NCBI GenBank assembly: GCA_002305995.1
Contig: DBRN01000006.1
Coordinates: 106,889 to 170,888 of the forward strand
Direction of reading: 5' to 3'
From: Atopobiaceae bacterium UBA1367
GTDB lineage: Bacteria; Actinomycetota; Coriobacteriia; Coriobacteriales; Atopobiaceae
Length of the DNA stretch: 64,000 nucleotides
The translations under genes and the position numbers were made by a program. Positions 8,318-18,487 of the stretch are shown here, piece after piece. The notes beneath the pieces are model-generated. The model worked only from the letters and a program-made list of their open reading frames with translations. It was not told the origin of the DNA and ran no database searches. Position 1 is the first letter of the stretch, and each line of letters begins with the position of its first letter.

Positions 8318-9139
8318 CTATGGCAGGAAAGACCCCGCCAGCGCGGCGGCCGCCTCCGCCTTGGGCACGCAGACCAGGATGGTGCGACCGTGGCCCTCAT
8401 ACTCCTCGTAGTAGTTGTAGGTGATCAGGCACAGCGCATGCGAGACGCCCGGGATGATCTGGGCCGCATCGTCTCGCATGGTGACGGCACGCCCAAGGCG
8501 CTCCTTCAGGTACGCACGGAACTCGCCGTCAGTCTGGAACCTGAAGAGGCGCGCATCCATGTCATCCGCATGCACGTAATACAGGAAGAGGGGCTCGCAC
8601 TCATAGGCGGTCTGCTCGGTGACGTACCACACGGTCTTGATCTCGTCGAAGCGGGACTGGTCATCCATGGCGGCAATCTGCTCGAACATCGACCCGTCGA
8701 GCAGATGGTGCCCATAGACGAGCGTCAGGTTGTCGACCATGCCCGGGCTCGTGCACTCGTAGTCGATGAAGAGCTGGCCACCGAGCGTCCACTCGCCCGT
8801 CGCGCTGTGCCGGAGGTAGTGCTGGTTGTCCTTTCCCTGGTAGACGGGATAGTTGATGGTCGTTCCAGGCACCTGGAGCCAGCCCACCACGTCAGCATTG
8901 ATGGCCTTGAGGCCTGCCCAGTCGACCTCGGGTGGCCTCGACGCCTCGCTGTCCAGCTCGTTGTCACGAACCGTCGCGTACGCAGCCAGCATGCGGTTGA
9001 CCTGGTCCTGCTCGTGGTAGCGCCATTGGGCGGCGGCCCACATGCCGCCTGCCACCAGCAGCAGCGCGACTCCGACGATGATGAGCAGGTTGGACAGCCA
9101 GCCGCCCCTCCTGCGCGTGTCCGCTCTGTGACGTGCCAT
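8318..9139 (-). CDS. Class B sortase-like protein with displaced active-site cysteine
   Basis: 273 residues: a basic N-terminus, one transmembrane helix (~17-36) and an extracellular sortase B-type domain. INYPVYQGKDN and LTLVYGHHL carry the expected substrate-groove features and catalytic His (144/145). The usual TLSTCxY active-site strand instead reads ALCLITYNY: the Cys is at 237, two positions early, and Ile239 sits where Cys is expected. An Arg follows at 252 (GHGRTILVCV). It could be a sortase with a shifted nucleophile or an inactive paralogue. It ends 110 bases before the lipoprotein start, between purE and purM. Confidence 0.78.
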   Translation of the reverse strand: MARHRADTRRRGGWLSNLLIIVGVALLLVAGGMWAAAQWRYHEQDQVNRMLAAYATVRDNELDSEASRPPEVDWAGLKAINADVVGWLQVPGTTINYPVYQGKDNQHYLRHSATGEWTLGGQLFIDYECTSPGMVDNLTLVYGHHLLDGSMFEQIAAMDDQSRFDEIKTVWYVTEQTAYECEPLFLYYVHADDMDARLFRFQTDGEFRAYLKERLGRAVTMRDDAAQIIPGVSHALCLITYNYYEEYEGHGRTILVCVPKAEAAAALAGSFLP

Positions 9140-9151
9140 GCGTGCCCCCGC

Positions 9152-9613
9152 CTATGCCTCAGCCATCGCGCGCTTGAGGGCGACGACCCTCTCCCGGTAC
9201 TCGGGCATGGTGGCGCCGAGGACCTGCGTCGCGTAGATGGCGGCGTTCCGGGCGCCGTTGATGGCCACACAGGCAACCGGCACGCCCGAGGGCATCTGCA
9301 CCATGGAGAGCAGGGAGTCCATGCCGCCGAGGTCGCTGGTCTTCATGGGCACGCCAATGATGGGGAGCGGGGTGCATGAGGCGACCACGCCGCCGAGATG
9401 CGCCGCCTTGCCCGCGGCCGCGACGATCACCCTGAGACCGCGATCGGCGGCGGTCGACGCCCACTCATGCACCTTGGCAGGCGCACGGTGCGCGGAGGCG
9501 ATGACCAGCTCGTAGGGAACGCCAAGCTCCTCGAGCTGTGCCGTGCAGGCCTCCATGGCGGGAAGGTCCGACTCCGAACCCATGATGACGCCAACGAGCG
9601 GTGCTTGGGTCAT
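9152..9613 (-). CDS. purE: N5-carboxyaminoimidazole ribonucleotide mutase
   Basis: 153 residues, standard class I PurE length. It converts N5-CAIR to CAIR in purine synthesis. MGSESDLPAMEA, SAHRAPAKVHEW and AAAGKAAHLGGVVAS are the substrate-binding and catalytic signatures. ATG 9613 was chosen because GGAGG lies 5 bases upstream; an ATG four codons earlier overlaps that ribosome site. It is the promoter-proximal gene of the purE - sortase - lipoprotein - purM - purN run. No purK is in the window. Confidence 0.96.
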   Translation of the reverse strand: MTQAPLVGVIMGSESDLPAMEACTAQLEELGVPYELVIASAHRAPAKVHEWASTAADRGLRVIVAAAGKAAHLGGVVASCTPLPIIGVPMKTSDLGGMDSLLSMVQMPSGVPVACVAINGARNAAIYATQVLGATMPEYRERVVALKRAMAEA

Positions 9614-9771
9614 GACTGCCTCCAAACCGGTTGTGGTGCCCCTCGCGCACGGGCATGGATTCGTCCAGTATAGCCGCTGGCGCGGGGCGTCGCCCCGGAT
9701 CCGCGCGTGGGCCAGAGGCCCGCGACGAGGCCTTCCCCACGACCATGGGGCCGCAGGGCCGTCCGCTGATG

Positions 9772-9807
9772 GGCGGCGGCGCCCACAGGTGCGAGGGCGC
9801 CGCCGCC
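9772..9807. terminator. Hairpin terminator downstream of pgi
   Basis: GGCGGCGGCGCC (9772-9783) pairs perfectly with GGCGCCGCCGCC (9796-9807), 12-nt loop, 23 bases beyond the pgi stop on the minus strand. Confidence 0.6.
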
Positions 9808-9829
9808 GTGCGTGGACTTGGATGGGTGC

Positions 9830-11521
<1,692 letters not shown>

Positions 11522-11641
11522 GGCGGGCTCCTTGTCCTTCGCTACGTACGTACATAGTCAGGTTGAGGATAGCGCACCGCCAGGGCGGCCGCGCCCAATG
11601 CGCGGCGAGTTGACGCCTGCCAACGGCTAAGGGCAGCAGGG

Positions 11642-12196
11642 CTAGTAGGGCTCGCCCAGAGGGGGAAGCTGCTTGAGACGTCGCCACATGACCTGCTTCT
11701 CGTCAGCATCCCGCAGCGCTGCGGCAAAGCCCCCGAGGCTGAGCAGGCGCATGCCCGCGACCTGCGCCACCGTGCCATCCCCAAGCATGGCCTCCTCGAA
11801 GCGCTCGAGCGATGCCAGCTCGTCCGCATACGCCTCCCGGACCAGCGCCGCGGCACCACCGTCGCACGCGACGATCGTCGCGGGATCAAGCGCACAGACC
11901 GTCTCGCGCAGCAAGGCGGGCGAGAGGGGCTCGCCCTCGTCGACCCACGTGGCCAGTCCCGCCCAGTCCTCCGGCGCATAGCCCAGCGCCCGCAGGGCGG
12001 CACGCAACGCCGACCCGTCCTCGCCGGAGAGCAAGGGCGCGCCCGCGCGCTCCGCGGCAGACGGCTCGCCCTTGAGCAGCAGCACCGAGGAGAAGGCGTT
12101 GCCCGCCATGATCACGCCCTGCCCCGCCAGGCCCTCCAGCTCGGCGCGGGCCTTGTCAACGTAGCACGCACGCCGCTGCAGCCTGCCCAGACCCAT
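11642..12196 (-). CDS. Uracil-DNA-glycosylase-fold-like protein
   Basis: 184 residues. The segment LLLKGEPSAAERAGAPLLSG resembles the GExPGxxExxxGxPFxG signature of family 4/5 uracil-DNA glycosylases, but the catalytic and Fe-S-cluster residues of those enzymes are not evident, and the C-terminal half matches nothing I know. It may be a divergent or non-catalytic member of the superfamily. ATG 12196 follows GGGGAGGTG. It precedes pgi on the same strand with a 120-bp gap. Function assignment is weak. Confidence 0.6.
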   Translation of the reverse strand: MGLGRLQRRACYVDKARAELEGLAGQGVIMAGNAFSSVLLLKGEPSAAERAGAPLLSGEDGSALRAALRALGYAPEDWAGLATWVDEGEPLSPALLRETVCALDPATIVACDGGAAALVREAYADELASLERFEEAMLGDGTVAQVAGMRLLSLGGFAAALRDADEKQVMWRRLKQLPPLGEPY

Positions 12197-12402
12197 GGCA
12201 CCTCCCCCTTCGCCGTCATCTCACCAGCCAAGCATAGGCAAGCTTCCGTGCAAGCGCCACCCGCAACGGCCGGCGAGACCGGATCTCACAAGGCGACGGC
12301 CAGACCCCGGCCCCGATGTATCCCGCCAATGGCATATGGGTATAAGCTCACCTAAGGAAAGCCCGCGTGGCACCGTCGTCGCGCACGAACAGGGAGAATC
12401 TC

Positions 12403-12720
12403 ATGGCAAGCGCAATCACCTCAGCTGACTTCGACACCATCATCGCCGAGTCCGACAAGCCCGTCCTGGTTGACTTCTGGGCAACCTGGTGCGGTCCCTG
12501 CCGTGCCCTCGGCCCTGTCATCGAGCAGGTCAGCACCGAGATGTCCGATCGTCTGGCCGTCTATAAGTGCGATGTCGACGCGGAGGGCGCGCTGGCCCAG
12601 CGCTTTGGCATCATGTCCATCCCCACGCTGATCCTGTTCAAGGGGGGCAAGCCCGCGCACACCATGGTGGGGAGCATGCCCAAGGCCGAGCTCGTCGCCG
12701 AGCTCGAGGCTCACCTGTAG
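12403..12720 (+). CDS. trxA: Thioredoxin
   Basis: 105 residues with the WCGPCR active site (VDFWATWCGPCRALGP) and cis-Pro in SIPTLILF, a standard small cytoplasmic dithiol reductase. ATG 12403 has AGGGAGA upstream; 12 extra in-frame codons before it are not thioredoxin-like. A TATAAG hexamer at about 12340 could be its -10 element. The stop codon is 3 bases before the following PAP2 gene, so the two are co-transcribed. Confidence 0.96.
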   Translation: MASAITSADFDTIIAESDKPVLVDFWATWCGPCRALGPVIEQVSTEMSDRLAVYKCDVDAEGALAQRFGIMSIPTLILFKGGKPAHTMVGSMPKAELVAELEAHL

Positions 12721-12723
12721 GAC

Positions 12724-13470
12724 GTGGGCATCCCGCGCCACACCAGGTCCACGGGATCGCTGCAGGACCTCACGCATGCGTCACGCGACATCCAGCGCAA
12801 CCTCCTGTCAAACAGGAAGGTTGTGCTGTTTGTCGTTGCCATGGTTCTGTTTCTCATAGTGCTGCAGAACATGCTGGCCGGAGACATCCTGCGCCTCGAT
12901 TACTATGCGTACCGCCTCATCGTGGTGCGCATGCGCCGGGCATGGCTGACCCCCATCATGCAGTCGATCTCGGAGCTCGCCTTGCCTGCGGTCCTGGTGG
13001 TGATGCTGCTTGCCGTGCAGGCGTTCGCCCCAGGAAGGCGCCCTGGTCTCTGCGCGGCGGGGAACCTCGTGGGCATCGTGCTGCTCAACCAGGTGTTCAA
13101 GTTCCTGGTGCAGCGACCAAGGCCGGAGGGCTTCCGCCTCATCGCCGAGAGCGGCTACAGCTTTCCCTCCGGACATTCGATGGTGGCCATGGGGTTCTAT
13201 GGGCTGCTTGCCTGGATGGCGTGGCGCTACGAGAAGGATCCGACCGTCAGGCGCCTGAGCGTGGCGGGCTTCGCGCTGATAGTCGCCCTGGTGGGCATCA
13301 GCCGCGTGTACTTGGGCGTGCACTACGCGTCGGACGTCATAGCCGGATTCTGTCTCGCGCTTGCCTGGCTGGCGCTGTACATCACCGTGGTGGCGCCGCT
13401 TCTGCTCCCCGAGGCGAAGACCGACCTCGGCGCCGACGAGACGGCGCTCATGGGCAAGGCTGACACGTAG
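12724..13470 (+). CDS. PAP2-family membrane phosphatase
   Basis: 248 residues, GTG start immediately after trxA. About five to six membrane segments flank the three phosphatase motifs: KFLVQRPRP, PSGHS and SRVYLGVHYASD. Such enzymes dephosphorylate lipid phosphates such as undecaprenyl or phosphatidylglycerol phosphate on the outer face of the membrane. It lacks the glycine-rich BacA features, so it is the PgpB/BcrC type. The substrate is not decidable from sequence. Confidence 0.9.
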   Translation: MGIPRHTRSTGSLQDLTHASRDIQRNLLSNRKVVLFVVAMVLFLIVLQNMLAGDILRLDYYAYRLIVVRMRRAWLTPIMQSISELALPAVLVVMLLAVQAFAPGRRPGLCAAGNLVGIVLLNQVFKFLVQRPRPEGFRLIAESGYSFPSGHSMVAMGFYGLLAWMAWRYEKDPTVRRLSVAGFALIVALVGISRVYLGVHYASDVIAGFCLALAWLALYITVVAPLLLPEAKTDLGADETALMGKADT

Positions 13471-13496
13471 GGGCGTCCCCAAAGGCTCGCGTCGCA

Positions 13497-13663
13497 CGTT
13501 TGTCGGTACTTTTTACTGCCAGTGCCTAGGAGTGCCACCGACAAATCGAATCGTCTGCAGTTCTGACGCACCGACAAATCGAGGCTGACTGCCAGCCCCT
13601 CCAAAAGTACCGACAAACGAAAAAAGCAGGCTGTTACTCGGTCACACTGCACCGACAAATCGA
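13497..13663. repeat. Array of five 13-14-bp units (ACCGACAAATCGA), 33-43 bp apart
   Basis: Units: 13497-13509 (reverse), 13536-13549, 13569-13582, 13607-13620 and 13650-13663 (forward). Three forward copies are identical over CACCGACAAATCGA. The first and fourth units extend to a perfect 17-bp inverted repeat, CGTTTGTCGGTACTTTT (13497-13513) and its complement at 13603-13619, enclosing two forward units. The array lies between the convergent PAP2 and phosphoesterase genes. A partial copy, CGTTTGTCG, occurs at 18350-18358. Confidence 0.85.
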
Positions 13664-13674
13664 TTTGGTGAGCC

Positions 13675-13766
13675 GCACTGCCCTACCTTCCGGGGCCCTG
13701 ATCCCAAGCTGCCGTCGCCGTCGAACACCCGTCGCGCTGCCCTACCTTCCGGGGAGCCCTATGATC
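13675..13766. repeat. Imperfect ~59-bp tandem duplication at a gene's 3' end
   Basis: CTGCCCTACCTTCCGGGG occurs at 13678-13695 and again at 13737-13754, with related sequence downstream of both (CCCTGATCC, CCCTATGATCC). The second copy contains the stop codon and last codons of the phosphoesterase at 13742, so its 3' end was partly duplicated. Confidence 0.65.
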
Positions 13767-14203
13767 CGAACCTCGCTCACATGCCCGTTCTCGGCGATGA
13801 TCCGCCCGATCGTCGGACCCTGTCCCGTGCGCGGGAAGGTGGGGCTTCCCGGGTTCACGACCAGCGTCCGGGTGCGGGCGTCGCGCTCGACAAGGGGGCG
13901 ATGCGTGTGCCCGCAGACGGCGACGTCACAAGTGAGCAGGTCAAGCCGTTCCTGATAGTGGCACACCTGCCAGCGCAGCCCGCCCGCAAAGAACTTCGTC
14001 ACCCGCTTGACCTCTGGCCCGTAGTCGCTTCCCCAGTCATTGTTGCCCAGGCACATGCGCAGGGGCGCCATGCGGGCCAGGCGGCGATAGTCGGACTCCG
14101 AGCACATGTCGCCGGCATGGACGATGTAGTCTGCCCCCCTAAGCTCCCTGAGCAGCTCGTCCGAGAGGCGCCCATGCGTGTCGGAGACGATGTCAAACCT
14201 CAT
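13742..14203 (-). CDS. YfcE/MJ0936-type metallophosphoesterase
   Basis: 153 residues. The calcineurin-like fold is shown by DIVSDTHG (metal site), VHAGDM, GNND and CGHTHRP with NPGSP after it. Family members hydrolyse phosphodiesters; the natural substrate is usually unknown. It follows the LytTR response regulator by 9 bases and is the last gene of a five-gene minus-strand operon. A second, longer homologue is at 62481-63020. Confidence 0.9.
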   Translation of the reverse strand: MRFDIVSDTHGRLSDELLRELRGADYIVHAGDMCSESDYRRLARMAPLRMCLGNNDWGSDYGPEVKRVTKFFAGGLRWQVCHYQERLDLLTCDVAVCGHTHRPLVERDARTRTLVVNPGSPTFPRTGQGPTIGRIIAENGHVSEVRIIGLPGR

Positions 14204-14212
14204 GTGCGGCGC

Positions 14213-14950
14213 CTAGAGCCCAAGGGCGCGCTTCAGTGCGACCACGCGGCGACGCGACACGGGAATCCTCTTCTCGTCGATGCCCTTGAGCCCCAGCTGG
14301 AGAATGCCGCTGGATATGGTGTCCACCGATTCCACATTATCGAGGTTGACGATGTAGCCGCGATGCACGCGGAAGAAGTTGTGCGGGGCAAGCTTCTGCT
14401 CGAGCTTGGCGAGGCTGATGGTGGAGAGGTAGCGATCGCCCTCGGTATAGATGCAGGAATAGTCGTCCTTCGCCTCTATGTAGCGAATCTGGTCGATGGG
14501 CACGAGGACCTTGCGGCCGCCCTTCTCGACCGGGATGCGCTCGACGCCGGAGTGGGACGAGGGCGCAGGCTTGACGCGGGCCTCGACCTTGTCGATGGCG
14601 CGCGCGAGGCGGCTCGTCTCCACGGGCTTGAGCAGGTAGTCGACGGCGTCAACGCTGAAGGCGTCGACCGCGTACTCGCTGTAGGCGGTCACGAAGACCA
14701 CGGCGGGAGGGTTCTTGAGCTTGTGCAGGGCCTCGGCGAGCTGCATGCCCGAGGTCTTGGGCATCGAGATGTCCATGAACAGCACATCCGTGCGCTCGTC
14801 GGTCCCCTCCTTGCTACGCACGAGCTTCTCGACGGCCTCGCGGGCATTGGACGCCTCGGAGATCGAGCTGATGCGACCGGTCTCCTCGAGAAGGAAGCGC
14901 AACTCGGAGCGGGCAGGCGCCTCGTCATCGATAATCAGTGCGTTAAGCAT
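14213..14950 (-). CDS. LytTR-family response regulator
   Basis: 245 residues: a receiver domain (residues 1-~120; phosphoacceptor Asp60 in VLFMDISMPK; acidic pair in IIDDE; Lys in YLLKPVE) and a C-terminal LytTR DNA-binding domain (YIEAKDDYSCIYT ... FFRVHRGYIVNL). It is paired with the sensor kinase just upstream (46-bp gap). LytTR regulators control cell-wall, exopolysaccharide or metabolite uptake genes; which genes it controls here is not visible. Confidence 0.94.
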   Translation of the reverse strand: MLNALIIDDEAPARSELRFLLEETGRISSISEASNAREAVEKLVRSKEGTDERTDVLFMDISMPKTSGMQLAEALHKLKNPPAVVFVTAYSEYAVDAFSVDAVDYLLKPVETSRLARAIDKVEARVKPAPSSHSGVERIPVEKGGRKVLVPIDQIRYIEAKDDYSCIYTEGDRYLSTISLAKLEQKLAPHNFFRVHRGYIVNLDNVESVDTISSGILQLGLKGIDEKRIPVSRRRVVALKRALGL

Positions 14951-14996
14951 CTCTCACCACTTCCAACATGGGCCTTTGGTGCCTGGCCCTTTTATA

Positions 14997-16373
14997 CTAC
15001 CCTTGCTCGTCCCATTCGTCAGACGTCCTTGGCAACACCACGGGAGCTACCCCGACGAGACGCAGGGTCACGCAGGTTCCCGCATCCGCCTTTGACATGA
15101 TCTCGACGCCCGACCCCTCGCCGTAGAACAGCTCGATGCGATCGGCCACGTTGCGCAGCGCGATGCCCGTGCCTTGGGATGCGGACGACGGCCCACCGGG
15201 CGACCCGGCACCCAGCAGGCGTTCGGCGACCTCCTCGTCCATGCCCACACCGTCGTCGGCAACGGCCACGAGCAGGTCGTCGCCGTCGGTGGCCACCTGC
15301 ACGTCGATGTGCAGCGGACCCTCCTCGCGCATGGCATGGCGCACGGCGTTCTCGACGATGGGCTGCACGATGAACGCCGGGACCTTGACCTCCCCACAGC
15401 CCCCCTCGACGTCCTCGGTCAGGATGATGCGGTCGTCACCAAAGCGCGCCCGCTCGATGGTGAGGTAGCGCCTCGTCTGCTCGAGCTCGGCGGAGAGCGG
15501 AATGGGCGCCTCGGTGCCCTCGAGCGTCCGACGGTAGAAGACCGAGAACTCGCGCAGCAGGTCACGGGCACGTGTGGGGTCGATGCGCGTGAAGGCGGCG
15601 ATGGTGTTGAGCGTGTTGAACAGGAAGTGCGGGTTGATCTGGGCCTGGAGGGCCTTCACCTCGGCGCGGGCCGTCATCTCCGCCTGACGGTCCAGCTCGT
15701 TCACCGAGAGCTGCGACGAGAGCAGCTCCGCGAGCCCGCGGGCGATCGCAAGCTGCGTGCGATTGATCTCGCCTCCCACGCGATAGTACAGCTCGATGGT
15801 GCCGACCGTGCGCTCGGAGACCGTCAGGGGCACGATGATGCCAACCGGATGGGGATTGGGGGTGCCGCGGGAGGAATTGGCAGAGGCGTGGTCATCCTGG
15901 CGCCCGTGATCCTCACGGAGGCGCGAGAAGGTCTGGACGCGCCCGCTCCTGAGCACCCCTCTGGTGAGACCGCTGGTGGGGCTCCCCTCCTCCGTCCCGT
16001 AGGATCCCTCGCCCACATACGCGAGCGTCACGCGGGTGTCGGTCATGGCGATGGCCACGGCCCCGGTCTCGGACAGCAGAAGCTGGCAGACCGAGCGGCA
16101 GCCCTCTGCGGTCAGCCCGCCGCGCATGTGATACTGCGTCGCCGACGCCACGCGGAGGATGCGCTCGGTCGACTGGGAGCGCTGGTCGTCGGACGCCAGG
16201 AGGGTGGAGCTCGCCATGGTGATGACGGTGGCGATCCCCACGCCCGCAACCGTGGTCGCGGCGAGGTTCCCCCTGATGAGGCCCCACGAGAGAATCCCCA
16301 GCAGCGAGAGGGCCAGCATGCTGAGAAGAACGAGGAAGCCCTTTGCGAGGCGACCCTCACCCGTGCCCGCCAT
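14997..16373 (-). CDS. LytS-type sensor histidine kinase
   Basis: 458 residues: two N-terminal membrane helices (~11-33 and ~37-58), a GAF-like sensor region (~70-220), a His_kinase domain with phosphoacceptor His249 in QINPHFLFNTLN and an HATPase domain (VENAVRHAM, DDGVGMD, GTGIALRNV). It lacks the multi-helix 5TM-LYT region of LytS/BtsS, so the signal is probably sensed by the GAF domain. Its ATG overlaps the stop of the upstream glycosyltransferase by one base (TGATG), so translation is coupled. Confidence 0.93.
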   Translation of the reverse strand: MAGTGEGRLAKGFLVLLSMLALSLLGILSWGLIRGNLAATTVAGVGIATVITMASSTLLASDDQRSQSTERILRVASATQYHMRGGLTAEGCRSVCQLLLSETGAVAIAMTDTRVTLAYVGEGSYGTEEGSPTSGLTRGVLRSGRVQTFSRLREDHGRQDDHASANSSRGTPNPHPVGIIVPLTVSERTVGTIELYYRVGGEINRTQLAIARGLAELLSSQLSVNELDRQAEMTARAEVKALQAQINPHFLFNTLNTIAAFTRIDPTRARDLLREFSVFYRRTLEGTEAPIPLSAELEQTRRYLTIERARFGDDRIILTEDVEGGCGEVKVPAFIVQPIVENAVRHAMREEGPLHIDVQVATDGDDLLVAVADDGVGMDEEVAERLLGAGSPGGPSSASQGTGIALRNVADRIELFYGEGSGVEIMSKADAGTCVTLRLVGVAPVVLPRTSDEWDEQG

Positions 16374-17653
16374 CAGGCATCGTCTCCCGCCATGGGCAGG
16401 GCATCGTCGAGGCTGCCGATGTCGGCACCCCGCTTACCCCTGACGGCCATCTTGGGGGCCCCCATGCCCACGAGCGTGCGCGCCAGCGCCCTGTCGTCCC
16501 ACAGCGACGCCATGATGCGAGGCCAGTAGGTCTGGAAGGCAAAGTAGTCGCGCGCCACCGAGGTGGCCCAGCGCTCCGCCTCCCTGCGACCACGCAGGAG
16601 GATGTCGAGGTAGAACCCGCGCTCCGGACCAGCTATGGTGCGCGCGAGCGAGGTCAGCAGGATGCGCCGGCGCAGCTCTCGCTCATCGATCCAGGGCGCG
16701 GGGTACGGACGCAACGACTCGGGCGTCACATGGTGGAGGCTGATGATCTCCCTCGATGCCTCGAGCTTCTTGACCTCGTAGTTCCAGCGATAGACGTTCT
16801 GCAGGAAGCGCGCGGCATGCGAGGGCACCTTGGGCGGCAGGTGCCGCACGAACCACCTGTTGTCAAACCAGACGTCGAAGCCGTACATGCGCAGATTGAG
16901 CAGGTAGTCGAGATCTTCCCCGCGCGTGATCAGCGGGTCGAAGGCAACGCTGCAGAAGGCCTCGGCACCGATGGCGAAGCAGCCTCCGCACACGTGGTTC
17001 GAGCGGGAGATGCGCGTCCCGGCGAGGGCGCCGCGCATCCACTCGTTGAATTCCTCGCGCTTCGTCCACCAGCGGTCGCGCCAGCGCGGCTCCGACGTGT
17101 TGGCAAGCGGGGAGCCCTCCCTGTCGAGGAAGTAGCCGCTCTTGGCCTGGATGGGCAGGCCCTGGCGCGTCTCGAGGCCGATGCCGTAGACGGCGTCGAT
17201 CAGGAAGCTCTCGCTCAGCGCGACCTCGTCGTCGTCGAGGAACACGACCACGTCGTGCCCGAGCGCGGCGGCCACCGCGAGGCCCATGTTGCGAATGGCA
17301 CCGTAGCCGCGCAGCGAGCAGGGCTCGCCCTCGAGACCGGGGGCGATGCGCTCCACCAGGCGGATGACCTCCTGCGCCTCGCGCCTGCCGACCACAAGCG
17401 GGTTGAGGTCGGGATGCATGCGACAGATGCCGTCGACGCGGGCGCGGGCGGAGTCGGCATACGCGGGGGGTGCGACCACCAGCACGATCACACGCAGCAC
17501 GCCACGCACCTGCTCGAGCGACTGCAGGCAGGTCTCCAGCTCGGGCAACGGCTTGGAGATGGGGGTGGAGTGGTCGTAGATGCCCACGTCACCCCTGGCG
17601 ACGGGGCCATCGGTGCGCGACCAGTACGACGGTATGACGATGACGGGATTCAC
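16373..17653 (-). CDS. GT-A-fold glycosyltransferase
   Basis: 426 residues, GTG start. IPSYWSRTD at the N-terminus, a nucleotide-binding core and VVFLDDDEVAL (DxD-type metal site, ~residue 145) followed by HVCGGCFAIGAEAF and RGEDLDYLLNLRMYG are typical of family-2-like glycosyltransferases. There are no membrane helices, so it acts in the cytoplasm, perhaps on a surface polysaccharide precursor (inference). The start lies 3 bases after the QueT-like gene and the stop overlaps the kinase gene, which ties it to the two-component system. Confidence 0.8.
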   Translation of the reverse strand: MNPVIVIPSYWSRTDGPVARGDVGIYDHSTPISKPLPELETCLQSLEQVRGVLRVIVLVVAPPAYADSARARVDGICRMHPDLNPLVVGRREAQEVIRLVERIAPGLEGEPCSLRGYGAIRNMGLAVAAALGHDVVVFLDDDEVALSESFLIDAVYGIGLETRQGLPIQAKSGYFLDREGSPLANTSEPRWRDRWWTKREEFNEWMRGALAGTRISRSNHVCGGCFAIGAEAFCSVAFDPLITRGEDLDYLLNLRMYGFDVWFDNRWFVRHLPPKVPSHAARFLQNVYRWNYEVKKLEASREIISLHHVTPESLRPYPAPWIDERELRRRILLTSLARTIAGPERGFYLDILLRGRREAERWATSVARDYFAFQTYWPRIMASLWDDRALARTLVGMGAPKMAVRGKRGADIGSLDDALPMAGDDA

Positions 17654-17656
17654 GCG

Positions 17657-18271
17657 TCAGGCCCTCTTTGCCGCAGCGGACGGAGGCGCGGCCTCGCGCA
17701 GCCGCCCCGCAAGCGGGGTCGCCTCGAGCGCACGCGCAAGGGGAAGGCCGAGGGCATAGAGGACCACGGCCTCTCCGAGGCCGGTGGAGACCAGGCCGAA
17801 GAGGTACATGGGCACGTAGGCCCCCTCGAGGGAGATGGACGTGAGGGGGATGGTGTAGAAGCCCAGGCCATGCAGCAGGAGCGGCAGGTAGGCGGGGACG
17901 ATCAGCGCGTTGGCGATCACCGGGCCAAGCACGGCAAGGGCGGGTCGGCTGCGCAGACGCCAGCAGATCCACGCGCCCGCAGCGGAGGCCGCCGAGCCAA
18001 AGACCACGTCGAGCAGACCGAGGGTGCCCACGCCCGACAGGCCGATGTTGGCGAGGTTCGCGATGGCACAGCCCAACGCAAGGCCGGGGATGGCGTCAGC
18101 GGTGAAGATACCCAGCACGCAGAGGGCCTCGGAGAGGCGGAACTGCACGGGACCCCACGCGAGCCCGCCCATGAACAGCAGGCACGCCAGCGTGGTGGCC
18201 GCGTACAGGGCAGCGATGACGGCGATGTGCGTAATGCGCTCGGTGCGCGAGAGCGCCCTGTCGGCATTCAA
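17657..18271 (-). CDS. queT: QueT-like membrane transporter (ECF S-component family)
   Basis: About 204 residues with five to six hydrophobic segments (ITHIAVIAALYAATTLACLL, GPVQFRLSEALCVL, GFYTIPLT), the QueT/DUF988 pattern; members are proposed to bind queuosine precursors for ECF transporters. Start uncertain: TTG 18271 has AAAGG at proper spacing and keeps clear of a TAGAAT -10-like element (18311-18316), while GTG 18310 would abut that element. First gene of the operon with the glycosyltransferase and two-component pair. No preQ1 riboswitch was recognised. Confidence 0.78.
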   Translation of the reverse strand: MNADRALSRTERITHIAVIAALYAATTLACLLFMGGLAWGPVQFRLSEALCVLGIFTADAIPGLALGCAIANLANIGLSGVGTLGLLDVVFGSAASAAGAWICWRLRSRPALAVLGPVIANALIVPAYLPLLLHGLGFYTIPLTSISLEGAYVPMYLFGLVSTGLGEAVVLYALGLPLARALEATPLAGRLREAAPPSAAAKRA

Positions 18272-18487
18272 GGGCAAGGCCTTTCGGTTAGCTCGTCGGT
18301 GGTAAAGCACATTCTATCGTACCGCGCAAGAGCGCGCAGTGCCAGCGGACGTTTGTCGCACGCCTATGGAAGGGCGTGTGCTCATGCCCTCCGCACCGTA
18401 GTACCATGAGCTGTTGAGATGATGTCGGCAGATGGGGAGCCTCCCAACCGACCAAGGCATCCCATCCACACGCCCAAGGAGGAGTTC

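Noticed and set aside
13497..13663. CRISPR or tandem repeat
   Set aside because: Units of 13-14 bp with irregular spacing of 33-43 bp, and one inverted unit.
18271..18487. preQ1 riboswitch before the QueT-like gene
   Set aside because: No recognisable pseudoknot pattern or A-rich tail.
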